Below, piece by piece: positions 35,851-44,334 of a stretch of 64,000 nucleotides of DNA. The DNA is from Rhizomicrobium sp. GTDB lineage: Bacteria; Pseudomonadota; Alphaproteobacteria; Micropepsales; Micropepsaceae. Each line of letters begins with the position of its first letter. Positions within the stretch are counted from its first letter, which is position 1. Under the pieces are notes generated by a model. The model searched no databases, was not told the origin of the DNA, and saw only the letters and a list, made by a program, of their open reading frames with translations. The stretch lies in the NCBI GenBank assembly GCA_037200985.1, contig JBBCGJ010000001.1, positions 4,254,756-4,318,755 on the forward strand, in the 5' to 3' direction. The translations under genes and the position numbers were made by a program.

Positions 35851-36246
35851 ATGACGGGCATTTTGGGTCGCGGCGCCTTATCGCTGCTTTTGTGGAGCGC
35901 CGTCGCAGCGCCTGGCCAGGCGGCCGATGCGGATGGGATCGCGCCCGATCCGGATCTGGCGGTCTACACCAATTGCGCCGTGTGCCACGGAGCCTCCGGC
36001 GAGGGCCGCTTCGGACCGGCGTTCAAGGGCAATGCGGACTTGGCCGAAGCCGGCTTTGTCGTCGGGATGATCTTGCGCGGCACGGAGCACATGCCGTCGT
36101 TCCGTTCGCAACTCAGCGACGAGGACATTGCGAGCGTCGCCACCTATATCCGCTCGCACTGGGGCAACAATTGGAGCGCTGTGACGCCTGCGGACGTCAA
36201 GCGCCAACGAGCGGAGGACGCAGCCTCCGAGGGGAGCGGCCACTGA
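35851..36246 (+). CDS. Periplasmic monohaem cytochrome c (dehydrogenase electron acceptor)
   Basis: A 131-residue protein with a signal peptide (LSLLLWSAVAAPGQAADA). Haem attachment is Cys42-Cys45-His46 in NCAVCHGASGEG; the axial Met is probably Met81 in TEHMPSF. The C-terminal helix DEDIASVATYIRSHWG is typical of class I cytochrome c. It lies 12 bases after the GMC gene and should take electrons from it and pass them to the respiratory chain. It has one haem, whereas Burkholderia-type glucose dehydrogenase beta subunits carry three, so this is the short form. Confidence 0.92.
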   Translation: MTGILGRGALSLLLWSAVAAPGQAADADGIAPDPDLAVYTNCAVCHGASGEGRFGPAFKGNADLAEAGFVVGMILRGTEHMPSFRSQLSDEDIASVATYIRSHWGNNWSAVTPADVKRQRAEDAASEGSGH

Positions 36247-36300
36247 GGCCGTCGCCTCGCGGCCGCGAAACAGAGCGCCAGAGAATTTTCTCGCGAGCGC

Positions 36301-36330
36301 TTCACGGAAAGGGTGGCTTCAACCCTCTCT
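36301..36330 (+). promoter_or_regulatory. Predicted ECF-type promoter for giant TonB receptor A
   Basis: TTCACGGAAA (36301-36310), 16 bases, then CTCT (36327-36330) within ACCCTCTCT. The same decamer, spacing and CCTCTCT occur before receptor B at 45280-45309. The start codon is about 206 bases further on, leaving a long leader. Confidence 0.68.
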
Positions 36331-36535
36331 AATCAAGACCGGTTCTGAAGCCGGGCTCAAGAAATTGGGAGGCGTGGGGCGCGCGCAAGCGATTTCGCTT
36401 GGAAGTGCCGCGAACGACGGATGTTGCGCCAAGCGATGGATGCTGGCGCCCGGATCGGCGGCGAAACAGGGAACTCAGGGCAGAGAAACAGACGTCTGCA
36501 TCGATGCAAGTGCAGGCCGGGGGAGGAATTATTAT

Positions 36536-39500
36536 ATGTACCGGACAAATCAATCAGCCGGATTGCGTTGTAATGCCAGCAATGGCGCATTGGCGGGGAT
36601 TCGCAGGCGTGCACTGACCGGCGTGAGTGCCGGCGCCGTGGGCCTGGCGCTTCAGCTTGCTGTCGGCGGCGCCTATGCGCAGACCGAGCCCGGAGCCCAG
36701 CCGCCAGGCGGCATCGAGCAGGTGACGGTCACGGGCAGTCGCATTCAGAACTCGAACTATGCGGCGCCGACACCGCTGGCCGTGGTCAGCAGCGACGTGA
36801 TCCAGCAGAACGCCATCACGTCGACGGTGGGCGTGCTGGCCCTGCTGCCGCAGCAATTGAACTCCATCAACGCCACCAATGCCGGCAACAACATCCAGGG
36901 TTCCGGTCTGGCGGGTGCCAATCTTCGGGCGCTGGGCGGCAGCCGGACGCTGGTGCTGGTGAACGGCCAGCGCTTCATGCCGACCTCGATCGGCACGAAC
37001 GTGGCGGCGCCGGCCGGCACGGTCGACCTGAACGAGATCCCGGCCTCGCTGATCAAGCGGGTGGAGGTGATCACCGGCGGCGCCTCGGCCAGCTGGGGCT
37101 CCGATGCCGTGGCCGGCGTGGTCAACATCATCCTGGACAACGAGTTCACCGGCACCAAGGCGCAGGCGCAGTACTCGGTCACGCAATATGGCGATGGCGG
37201 CGAGCAGCAGCTCTCCTTCACCCATGGCGAGGACTTCGCCGACGGCCGCGGCCATTTCACCATCGCCGCCGAGTTCCTCAACAACCAGGGCGCCGGCTCC
37301 TGCTTCAGCAATTTCTCCCGCGACTGGTGCAGCGCCGCGTCGGGCTACAATCTCATCTCCAATCCCACGCCCGGGGTGAACGGCTATCCCGCCCGCCTCT
37401 ACGTGCCGCGCGGCGTCGACTACCGCTCCATCATCCCCAACTCGCCCTATCCCACGCTGGTGATCGGCGGCATCGTGCCCTCCGGTCCGCTGACCGGCTA
37501 TTCCTTCGACGCCAACTCCAATCCCTACAAGTTCACCGCCGGCACCATCCAGGTGCCGCCCGAGCCCGGCTTCCCGAAGCTCGAGAACCCGGAGATGCAC
37601 TACACGCTCTACGGGCACGCCACCTACAACGTGTTCGACGACCTGCAGGCCAGCCTCGACGTGACCTATGCCGACGTCCGCACCAAGGCCATCCCCGCGG
37701 CCGCGGGCTGGAGCGGCGCCACGGTGAGCGGCCCGCTCGCCACCCAGATGCACATCTGCGACAACCCCGGTCCGGCCACGGCCGACGGCTATTGCGCGGC
37801 GGGCGAGGTCAATCCCTATCTGACCCCCGCCACCCTCGCGCTGATGGCGACCAACCACCTGACCAGCCTGCCGCTCGACTTCAACGGCCCGCAGTTCGGC
37901 TATTCGAACTACGTCACCGACCGCGACCTGATCCGCGTCGTTCCGGGCATCAGCGGCAGCTACAGGCTGTTCGGCCAGGACTGGACGTGGAACGCCTATG
38001 ACGAGTACGCCCATTCCTTCTACACGGTGCGCGGCTACAACTCCTACAACACCGCCAACTTCAACCTGGCCTCCCATGCGGTGACCGTCACCCCCGCCAA
38101 TGTCGGAAGCTCGGGCCTGGCCATCGGCTCCGTCGCCTGCCTGTCGACCCTGACCAACCCGTCCAATGGCTGCCAGCCCGTCAACTACATGGGCAACGTC
38201 ACCCCCTCGCAGGCGGCGCATGACTACATCACCGGCACGCTGACCGCCGACATCACCACCACCCAGAACCTCGCCTCGGTCAGCACCTCAGGCACCTTGT
38301 TCGACCTGCCGGCCGGCCCGGTGTCGATGGCCATCGGCGGCGAGTATCGCCTCGACCAGGTCCGCACCGTCGAAGACCCGATCACCTTCGCCTCCGGCTT
38401 CGCCTCCGTCGCCCAGACCGCCGCCACCGGCGGGGTCAACGTGAAGGAAGGCTTCCTGGAGACCGAGATCCCCATCGTCAAGGACCTGCCCTTCACCAAG
38501 CTCTTGACCGCCCAGCTCGCCGGCCGCGTCACCGACTACTCGACCAGCGGAACCGTCGAGACCTGGAAGCTCGGCGCCGTCGACGACATCAACGATTGGC
38601 TGCGCCTGCGCGGCACCTTCTCCAGCGACATCCGCGCCCCCAGCCTGTGGGAGCTCTTCTCCACCGAGGGCACCTTCAACACCACCGTCTCCGATCCCGT
38701 CACCCACAACTCCAGCGCCTATGTCATCCAGTACATCGGCGGCAATCCCCACCTGAAGCCCGAAGTCGCCAGCACCATCACCGCAGGCTTCGTCGTCACC
38801 GCCCCAGAAGACTCCATCTTCGCAGGCCTCACAACGTCCCTCGACTACTACAAAATCGATATCAAAAACGCCATTACCGCGGGCCTCGGGTCCCAGGTCA
38901 CGGTCAATCAGTGCTATGCCGGCTTTGCGCTGGCCTGCAGCCTGGTCGTGCGCAACCCCGACAACACCATCGCCTACATCTACAACAACTACGTCAATGC
39001 CTTTAACCAGGTGACTGCCGGCTACGATCTCTCCGTCAACTACTCCCGTCCGCTGTTCGACGGCGTCGCCGACGTCTCCATCGCGGTCAATCACGTGACC
39101 GAGGACTATTACACCTCCAATCTGAGCGGCCAAACGATCAAGACGCTGGGCTTCGTCGGCAGCGCCTCCACCGTCGGCGGCCAGCGCGAGTGGAACCTGT
39201 CGGGCAGCCTCACCTATGCGCTGGAACACTCCAGCGTGACGCTGCGCGGGGTCTACATCTCCTCCGGCATCCTCAACAACGCGCTGATCGGGCCCGGCCA
39301 GGTCGGCTACAGCCCCTATCTGCCCAACAGCACCCAGTTCAATCTCGCGCCCGACGCCTACTACCTCTATCTGAGCGGCACGAGGGATATCTGGACCCGC
39401 GGCGACGACCAGGTGCTGCAGCTCTACGGCTCGATCGACAACCTGCTCAACAAGCATCCGCCGCTCGATACCGTGGCCCAGACCGGCACCAATGGCGGGC

Positions 39501-39580
39501 CGCCCAACAACTACACCAACTACGCTGTCTACGATCAGCTCGGGCGGACGTTCAGGATCGGATTGCGGCTGAAAATGTAA
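36536..39580 (+). CDS. Large TonB-dependent receptor A (no STN domain)
   Basis: A 1014-residue outer-membrane receptor. After a signal region ending AVGGAYAQ comes a TonB box-like EQVTVTGSRIQ, a plug (NLRALGGSRTLVLVNGQRF, IPASLIKRVEVITGGASASW, SDAVAGVVNIIL) and a long barrel ending TFRIGLRLKM. Substrate unknown; the family usually handles oligosaccharides, plant compounds or metal chelates. The start is fixed by GGGGGAGGA upstream of ATG 36536. From residue about 117 onward it is almost identical to receptor B except for short patches in the last third. Unlike B it lacks the N-terminal signalling domain. Confidence 0.93.
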   Translation: MYRTNQSAGLRCNASNGALAGIRRRALTGVSAGAVGLALQLAVGGAYAQTEPGAQPPGGIEQVTVTGSRIQNSNYAAPTPLAVVSSDVIQQNAITSTVGVLALLPQQLNSINATNAGNNIQGSGLAGANLRALGGSRTLVLVNGQRFMPTSIGTNVAAPAGTVDLNEIPASLIKRVEVITGGASASWGSDAVAGVVNIILDNEFTGTKAQAQYSVTQYGDGGEQQLSFTHGEDFADGRGHFTIAAEFLNNQGAGSCFSNFSRDWCSAASGYNLISNPTPGVNGYPARLYVPRGVDYRSIIPNSPYPTLVIGGIVPSGPLTGYSFDANSNPYKFTAGTIQVPPEPGFPKLENPEMHYTLYGHATYNVFDDLQASLDVTYADVRTKAIPAAAGWSGATVSGPLATQMHICDNPGPATADGYCAAGEVNPYLTPATLALMATNHLTSLPLDFNGPQFGYSNYVTDRDLIRVVPGISGSYRLFGQDWTWNAYDEYAHSFYTVRGYNSYNTANFNLASHAVTVTPANVGSSGLAIGSVACLSTLTNPSNGCQPVNYMGNVTPSQAAHDYITGTLTADITTTQNLASVSTSGTLFDLPAGPVSMAIGGEYRLDQVRTVEDPITFASGFASVAQTAATGGVNVKEGFLETEIPIVKDLPFTKLLTAQLAGRVTDYSTSGTVETWKLGAVDDINDWLRLRGTFSSDIRAPSLWELFSTEGTFNTTVSDPVTHNSSAYVIQYIGGNPHLKPEVASTITAGFVVTAPEDSIFAGLTTSLDYYKIDIKNAITAGLGSQVTVNQCYAGFALACSLVVRNPDNTIAYIYNNYVNAFNQVTAGYDLSVNYSRPLFDGVADVSIAVNHVTEDYYTSNLSGQTIKTLGFVGSASTVGGQREWNLSGSLTYALEHSSVTLRGVYISSGILNNALIGPGQVGYSPYLPNSTQFNLAPDAYYLYLSGTRDIWTRGDDQVLQLYGSIDNLLNKHPPLDTVAQTGTNGGPPNNYTNYAVYDQLGRTFRIGLRLKM

Positions 39581-39587
39581 GAGGCGC
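36883..39587 (+). repeat. Long direct repeat, copy 1 (receptor gene A)
   Basis: This segment aligns without gaps to copy 2 at 46006-48710 (offset 9123 bases). From 36883 to 38868 I noticed only two differences (near 38290 and 38293). From 38869 to about 38950 the copies diverge in a patch, then they return to near-identity with scattered changes, continuing 7 bases past the stop codon. Confidence 0.9.
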
Positions 39588-39625
39588 CGGCGCAATCGCG
39601 CCGTCATTTGGGATTATGCTTGAAG

Positions 39626-39654
39626 GTGCCGCTGGAGCTTCGTTCCAGCGGCAC
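39626..39654 (+). other. Intercistronic hairpin between receptor A and redoxin
   Basis: GTGCCGCTGGA (39626-39636) pairs perfectly with TCCAGCGGCAC (39644-39654) over a 7-base loop. No T run follows, so it is more likely to protect or process the mRNA than to terminate. Confidence 0.55.
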
Positions 39655-39677
39655 AGGAGTTAGCTAGGAGGTACTCA

Positions 39678-40304
39678 ATGAGCCTGCGCAAAGCACTATA
39701 CGCCGTCGGCGTCGTCGCCATGATCGTGGCCGGCGCGGTCCACGCCCAACCGCTCGGCATCGGCAAACCGGCGCCGGATTTCACCGTTACCGATGTCAAC
39801 GGCAAGACCGTGTCGCTGAAGGATCTTCGCGGAAAGATCGTCGTCATGGATTGGGTGAACCCGGAATGCGACTACGACGACGGCAAGCACTACCTGTCGG
39901 GCAATATTCCAACGATGCAAAGAGACTTCCACAAGGAAGGCATCGTATGGCTTTCTTTCAATTCGGCGGCGCCGGGAAAGCAGGGCGAATACAGCGGAGC
40001 CAAGCTCGATGCCTGGCTCAAGAAGGTGAAATGGAATGGCGACCATTACACCCGCGATCTCGACGGACATGTCGGTCACATGTATCACGCCACCGCGACG
40101 CCCGACTTCTACATCATCGATAAGGACGGCAATCTCGTCTACGCGGGCGCCATCGATAACATTCCATCGACCGACGTCGCCGACATCCCGCACGCGACAA
40201 ATTATGTGCGAAAGGCGCTCGCCGAAGTGATGGCAGGCAAGCCCGTCACGACGCCCGTGACGCGCCCCTATGGCTGCACCGTGAAATACGGCGACGAGAG
40301 CTGA
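39678..40304 (+). CDS. Periplasmic AhpC/TSA-type redoxin lacking a CxxC
   Basis: A 208-residue protein with a signal peptide (MSLRKALYAVGVVAMIVAGA, cleavage near VHAQ) and a thioredoxin-like redoxin fold (GKPAPDFTVTDVNGKTVSL, GKIVVMDWVNPECDYDD, HATATPDFYIIDKDGNLVY). The usual CxxC is replaced by a single Cys in NPECDYDD; another Cys is near the C-terminus in RPYGCTVKY. These features match a group of secreted redoxins of unclear function, possibly one-cysteine peroxidases. AGGAGG precedes the start. It sits between a TonB receptor and a ScsB/DsbD-like reductase that could recycle it. Confidence 0.85.
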   Translation: MSLRKALYAVGVVAMIVAGAVHAQPLGIGKPAPDFTVTDVNGKTVSLKDLRGKIVVMDWVNPECDYDDGKHYLSGNIPTMQRDFHKEGIVWLSFNSAAPGKQGEYSGAKLDAWLKKVKWNGDHYTRDLDGHVGHMYHATATPDFYIIDKDGNLVYAGAIDNIPSTDVADIPHATNYVRKALAEVMAGKPVTTPVTRPYGCTVKYGDES

Positions 40305-40319
40305 TCGATCGCGGCCGAA

Positions 40320-40338
40320 GCCGGGCGCCGCGCCCGGC
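40320..40338 (+). other. GC-rich palindrome between redoxin and NTF2-like gene 2
   Basis: GCCGGGCGC-C-GCGCCCGGC is a perfect inverted repeat with 9-base arms. No T run follows. It would form a very stable mRNA hairpin in the 81-base gap. Confidence 0.5.
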
Positions 40339-40385
40339 CCTGGCCGGGTTCGCGCATTCGCTTGGAATCTTAAAGGGACACACAC

Positions 40386-41402
40386 ATGAAAATCTCGACG
40401 CGCTTTGCCGTGGCGGCGCTGGCGACTCTTCTGTCGGTCGCAGCCACGCCTATCGCCGTTGCGAAGAGCACTGCGACCGGCGTCGATATTCCCGATCCAG
40501 CGCACGTGCAGAAGAACATGGAAGACATTCTGGCGCTGGATAAGGCGCGTTTCGAGGCCTGGAAAGCCGGCGACTTCGACAAGTTCGCGGAGGCCGTCGG
40601 CCCCGATTTCATCGGCATCGACGGCAACGGCGCGCCCGGCGCGCAGCGGCTGGAGCACGATGCGTTCCTGGCCTATGCCAAGGCGGCCCGCCCGGCCTCC
40701 ACCGTGACCTTGGAGCAGACCGCGCGTGTGATGGGTTTCGAGCAGGACGTCGCCATCGTCCAAGGCACCCTGAAAGATAGCGCCGGCGGCAAGGGCAAAG
40801 GCGCCGGCAGCGGTACCGGTGCGATCTATTCCGCCGTCTATGCGCGGGTGCTCGATGACTGGCAGCTCGTTCGCTTCATCATCTCGCCGCTGACGCCGTC
40901 CGATCCGCCGCCGGCGCCGCCGCCGGGTCCGGCATGGTCGATCAACGACTTCTCACCCACCCAGGCGCATCAGATCGAGGTGATGCGCGACTCGTTTCAG
41001 GAACTCGCCGTCCACGACACGGCCGGCATGGAGAACACGCTCGACGACACCTATGTCGACATTCACGGCAACGGGCTGAAGGATTACGGCAAGGCGGCCT
41101 ACATCCAGGCTCGGATTCCGGTGCCGAAGCAGACGCCGGGGCTTATCGGCCTGGAAAAGCCGAACGTCGAATCCTTCGGCAATTACGGCGACGTCGTGGT
41201 GATCGACGGCATTCGGCGTGACGCAACGGCGGGCGTGATCTATGGCGCCGATTTCACGCCGCCCTGGCGCAATGTCGTCTACTACATCGCGGTCGTCCGG
41301 CGGCTGGGCCACCACATCAACGACTGGCGTTTGACGCTCTACCACGCCACCTACGTCCATACGCCGGACGAAGCCAAGGCTTCCGGCGCGGCACCGCACT
41401 GA
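40386..41402 (+). CDS. Secreted protein with two NTF2-like domains (paralog 2)
   Basis: A 338-residue protein with a signal peptide (MKISTRFAVAALATLLSVAA). The first NTF2/SnoaL-like domain runs around ILALDKARFEAWKAGDFDKF to DDWQLVRFIIS; after a Pro-rich linker (PPPAPPPGPAW) a second begins near RDSFQELAVHDTAGMENTLD and ends INDWRLTLYHATY. It parallels the protein encoded leftward at 32122 in length, linker and closing W-R-x-T-L motif. Function unknown; binding or isomerising the product of the periplasmic dehydrogenases is one possibility. It lies in the run from receptor A to the ScsB-like gene. Confidence 0.75.
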   Translation: MKISTRFAVAALATLLSVAATPIAVAKSTATGVDIPDPAHVQKNMEDILALDKARFEAWKAGDFDKFAEAVGPDFIGIDGNGAPGAQRLEHDAFLAYAKAARPASTVTLEQTARVMGFEQDVAIVQGTLKDSAGGKGKGAGSGTGAIYSAVYARVLDDWQLVRFIISPLTPSDPPPAPPPGPAWSINDFSPTQAHQIEVMRDSFQELAVHDTAGMENTLDDTYVDIHGNGLKDYGKAAYIQARIPVPKQTPGLIGLEKPNVESFGNYGDVVVIDGIRRDATAGVIYGADFTPPWRNVVYYIAVVRRLGHHINDWRLTLYHATYVHTPDEAKASGAAPH

Positions 41403-41427
41403 CGCGCGGCATTCTAGAGGATCTGTC

Positions 41428-43587
41428 ATGCAGTATTGGAAGCCGGTGATCAGTCGCCTGTTCGGTCGGATCTGTTTGGGCATCGCCGCCGCCGGCTTCG
41501 CCCTCGCGGCCCAGGCCGCTCCGCTCACGATAGGGCACGTCAAGATCGAGCTCGTCACGGAGAGCTCTTCCGTCCAGCCCGGCACGGCTTTCACTGTCGG
41601 TACGCATTTCCTGGTCGATCCGCATTGGCATATCTATTGGATCAATCCCGGAGACGCCGGTGCGCCCACGACGATCGGCTGGACCTTGCCCCAGGGCTTC
41701 CAGGCAGGCCCGATCCAGTGGCCGCATCCCGTGCGCCTGCCGGTGCCGGGCGCGCTGAACTTCGGCTACGAAGACGAGGTGACGTTCCTGAACACCTTGA
41801 CGCCGCCGGCGGATTTGAAGGCGGGAACGAACGTTCCGATCAAGGAGCACGTCACCTGGCTCGTCTGCAACCTGTCGAACTGCATTCCCGGCAAGATCGA
41901 TCTTACGGCCAACCCGACCGTTACCACCACTGCGCCGACTCCGGATCCGCAGGTGGCCGCGATCTTCAAGGCCGCGCGCAGCGACCTGCCGCAGGCAATC
42001 GCCGACTGGAAATTCAGCGCTGAAGCGACCAGCGACGGCGGCTACCGCCTGATCGCGGAACCGACACGCACGGGCGTGACGCTGCCGTCCGGCGATAAGC
42101 CGTTCTACTTCAACATCGCCGACAGCACGGTTGAGAACTCGGCGCCTCAGCCGATCAAGATGGAAGGCGACAAGGTCGTCGCCACGCTGACCAGGGCGAC
42201 ATTCGCGTCCGACTTGGCGAAGCGCCTCACCGGCGTGTGGGTTTCCCCCTTGGGTTGGGGTGCCGGCGGTCCGACCGCGGCGGAGATCGACGTCCCGGTG
42301 GGTCCCGTCGTGGCGGCCGGGGGGGCCGCGGCGACGCAAAGGGCGGTTGCCGGAGCCGATGCCACGTCGTCGGCCTCCCTTCTCGGATTGTTGGGCGCAG
42401 TGGCCTTGGGGCTGCTGGGGGGCCTCATCCTCAACCTGATGCCCTGCGTGTTCCCGGTGCTGGGCCTGAAGGTCATGGGCTTCGTTGAGCAGGCGGGCGC
42501 GGACCACAAAAAAGTCGTGATGCATGGCCTCGTGTTCACGGCCGGCGTGCTCATCTCCTTTTGGGCATTGGCGGGACTTCTTGCGGTCCTGCGCGCCGGT
42601 GGCGAGCAGCTCGGCTGGGGGTTCCAATTGCAGTCGCCCGCCTTCGTGTTCGCGCTGGCGGCCGTGATGCTGGTCTTCGCCATAAATCTGAGCGGCGTCT
42701 TTGAAATCGGAATATCGGCGACCGCCACCGGGTCCGATCTTCAGAGCAAGTCCGGCCTTATCGGCACGTTCTTCACCGGTTTTCTGGCCACCGTCGTCGC
42801 CACGCCGTGCAGCGCGCCGTTCCTCGCCCCTGCGTTAAGCGCGACCCTGACGCTGCCCGGCATCCAGTCCTTCATCGTCTTCACGGCCATCGGCCTCGGC
42901 CTGTCGTTGCCTTATCTGCTGTTATCCCTGTTCCCTTCGGCCGTGCGGATCCTTCCGCGTCCGGGCCGCTGGATGGAGACCTTCAAGCAGATCATGGCGT
43001 TTCCGCTCTACGCGACGGTTGCGTGGCTGCTATGGGTTCTCGCCGGCCAATTGTCGCCCGACGGGCTTTTGAACGCGACCTGGGCTCTTGTCGCATTGGC
43101 CATGGGTCTGTGGGCGTATGGCCGGTGGGCGGGACCGGGCGCCAAGCGGTCGAGTGTTCGGCTGGCGGTCGCCTCCCTGGTGATCATGGTTGGCCTCGGT
43201 TTCTGGCTGGGATGGCCGCGCGGCGACAACCTGGCGTCGAGCACCACGCAGGTGGCGTGGGAGGCATGGTCGCCCGAGACGGTGCAAAGGATGCGCGCCG
43301 AAAATCGCACCATCTATGTCGACTTCACGGCACGCTGGTGCGCAACCTGTCAGGCCAACAAGAAAATCGTCTTCAGCTCGCAGGACGTCCTGAAGACCTT
43401 CGCGGACAAGCGCGTCGCGATGCTGGAGGCGGATTGGACCAATCAGGATCCCAGGATCACCAACGAATTGGCCAAATACCATCGCAACGCGATTCCCTTC
43501 GTCATTGTCTATAAGCCTGGGCAGGAAGAGCCGACCATCCTGCCGCAGCTCCTGACGCCCGATATCGTCCTGAACGCCGTTAACTGA
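41428..43587 (+). CDS. ScsB/DsbD-like thiol:disulfide interchange protein
   Basis: A 719-residue three-part protein: signal peptide plus an N-terminal periplasmic DsbD-alpha-like region (TFLNTLTPPADLK, HVTWLVCNLSNCIPGK), a central eight-helix DsbD transmembrane core with the redox cysteines in LILNLMPCVFPVLGLKV and VATPCSAPFLAPALS, and a C-terminal thioredoxin domain with CATC in DFTARWCATCQANKK. It carries electrons from cytoplasmic thioredoxin to periplasmic proteins. The extended N-terminal domain and total length are closer to ScsB than to classical DsbD (about 565 residues). The secreted redoxin and cytochrome c nearby are plausible clients. Confidence 0.92.
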   Translation: MQYWKPVISRLFGRICLGIAAAGFALAAQAAPLTIGHVKIELVTESSSVQPGTAFTVGTHFLVDPHWHIYWINPGDAGAPTTIGWTLPQGFQAGPIQWPHPVRLPVPGALNFGYEDEVTFLNTLTPPADLKAGTNVPIKEHVTWLVCNLSNCIPGKIDLTANPTVTTTAPTPDPQVAAIFKAARSDLPQAIADWKFSAEATSDGGYRLIAEPTRTGVTLPSGDKPFYFNIADSTVENSAPQPIKMEGDKVVATLTRATFASDLAKRLTGVWVSPLGWGAGGPTAAEIDVPVGPVVAAGGAAATQRAVAGADATSSASLLGLLGAVALGLLGGLILNLMPCVFPVLGLKVMGFVEQAGADHKKVVMHGLVFTAGVLISFWALAGLLAVLRAGGEQLGWGFQLQSPAFVFALAAVMLVFAINLSGVFEIGISATATGSDLQSKSGLIGTFFTGFLATVVATPCSAPFLAPALSATLTLPGIQSFIVFTAIGLGLSLPYLLLSLFPSAVRILPRPGRWMETFKQIMAFPLYATVAWLLWVLAGQLSPDGLLNATWALVALAMGLWAYGRWAGPGAKRSSVRLAVASLVIMVGLGFWLGWPRGDNLASSTTQVAWEAWSPETVQRMRAENRTIYVDFTARWCATCQANKKIVFSSQDVLKTFADKRVAMLEADWTNQDPRITNELAKYHRNAIPFVIVYKPGQEEPTILPQLLTPDIVLNAVN

Positions 43588-43692
43588 ACCGGTCCGATGC
43601 CATAACGGATCGGCCGAGACCGCGGTCCGGCACGGCCAATACCGGTATAGGTGCTGGATTTTACGACCTCGGGAAATGTCTTCGATCGGTGG

Positions 43693-43722
43693 TTCACGGA
43701 AAGTGTCCGGTCGTGTATCATT
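43693..43722 (+). promoter_or_regulatory. Predicted ECF-type promoter for the sigma/anti-sigma operon
   Basis: TTCACGGAAA (43693-43702), 16 bases, then CATT (43719-43722). It lies 28 bases before the probable sigma start and would allow autoregulation, although the -10 part matches the receptor promoters less well. Confidence 0.55.
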
Positions 43723-43749
43723 ATCCCATTAGAGGCAGTGGGAATTGTG

Positions 43750-44334
43750 GTGTCTCAGGACCAAGACGAACTCGTGGAATGGCTCGGACGGTGCGTGCTG
43801 CCGTGTGAAGCCTATGTGCGCGGTTGGCTAAGACGGGCATCCGTTCAACCGGTCGAGATCGATGACATAATCCAGGAGGCTTACAGCCGCATCTCCGAAG
43901 TCCGGTTGTTTCGCCGCATCGCCAATCCGCGGGCGTACTTTTTGGAGGTGGCGCGGAACATTCTCTACGAGCAGCTGAGGCGGGCGCGAATAGTGCGCAT
44001 CGATACGGTTGCCGAACTGGAATCCTTGAACATCGTGGACGACAGGCCGTCTCAGGAGCAGGCGGCGATCACCAGGGAGGATATCGCGCGGCTTAAGCGT
44101 CTCATCGATCAACTACCCGATCGATGCCGGAAGATGTTCGTGATGCGGAAAATTCAGGGACTGTCACAAAAACAAATCGCCGAAGCGTTAGGCGTTACCG
44201 AGAACACGGTTGAAACCCAGGTAGGACGAGGCTTCAGACTCATTTTGAATGCGTGGGCGGGAGACACGCAGGAAAATTCGGAACGTCGCAATGTGGACCA
44301 TGAGCGAACAAGACTCCGTCGCAAATCCGATTGA
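43750..44334 (+). CDS. ECF RNA polymerase sigma factor (FecI-like)
   Basis: About 194 residues. Region 2 is EIDDIIQEAYSRISEVRLFR with NPRAYFLEVARNILYEQLRR; region 4 is LPDRCRKMFVMRKIQGLSQK followed by the helix-turn-helix IAEALGVTENTVETQVGRGF. This matches FecI-type sigma factors that answer to TonB receptors. Several in-frame GTG codons (43738, 43747, 43750) could start it; I chose 43750, spaced best from GGGAAT. Its 3' end overlaps the FecR-like gene by 44 bases, so sigma and anti-sigma are coupled. It is predicted to read the TTCACGGAAA promoters. Confidence 0.88.
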   Translation: MSQDQDELVEWLGRCVLPCEAYVRGWLRRASVQPVEIDDIIQEAYSRISEVRLFRRIANPRAYFLEVARNILYEQLRRARIVRIDTVAELESLNIVDDRPSQEQAAITREDIARLKRLIDQLPDRCRKMFVMRKIQGLSQKQIAEALGVTENTVETQVGRGFRLILNAWAGDTQENSERRNVDHERTRLRRKSD

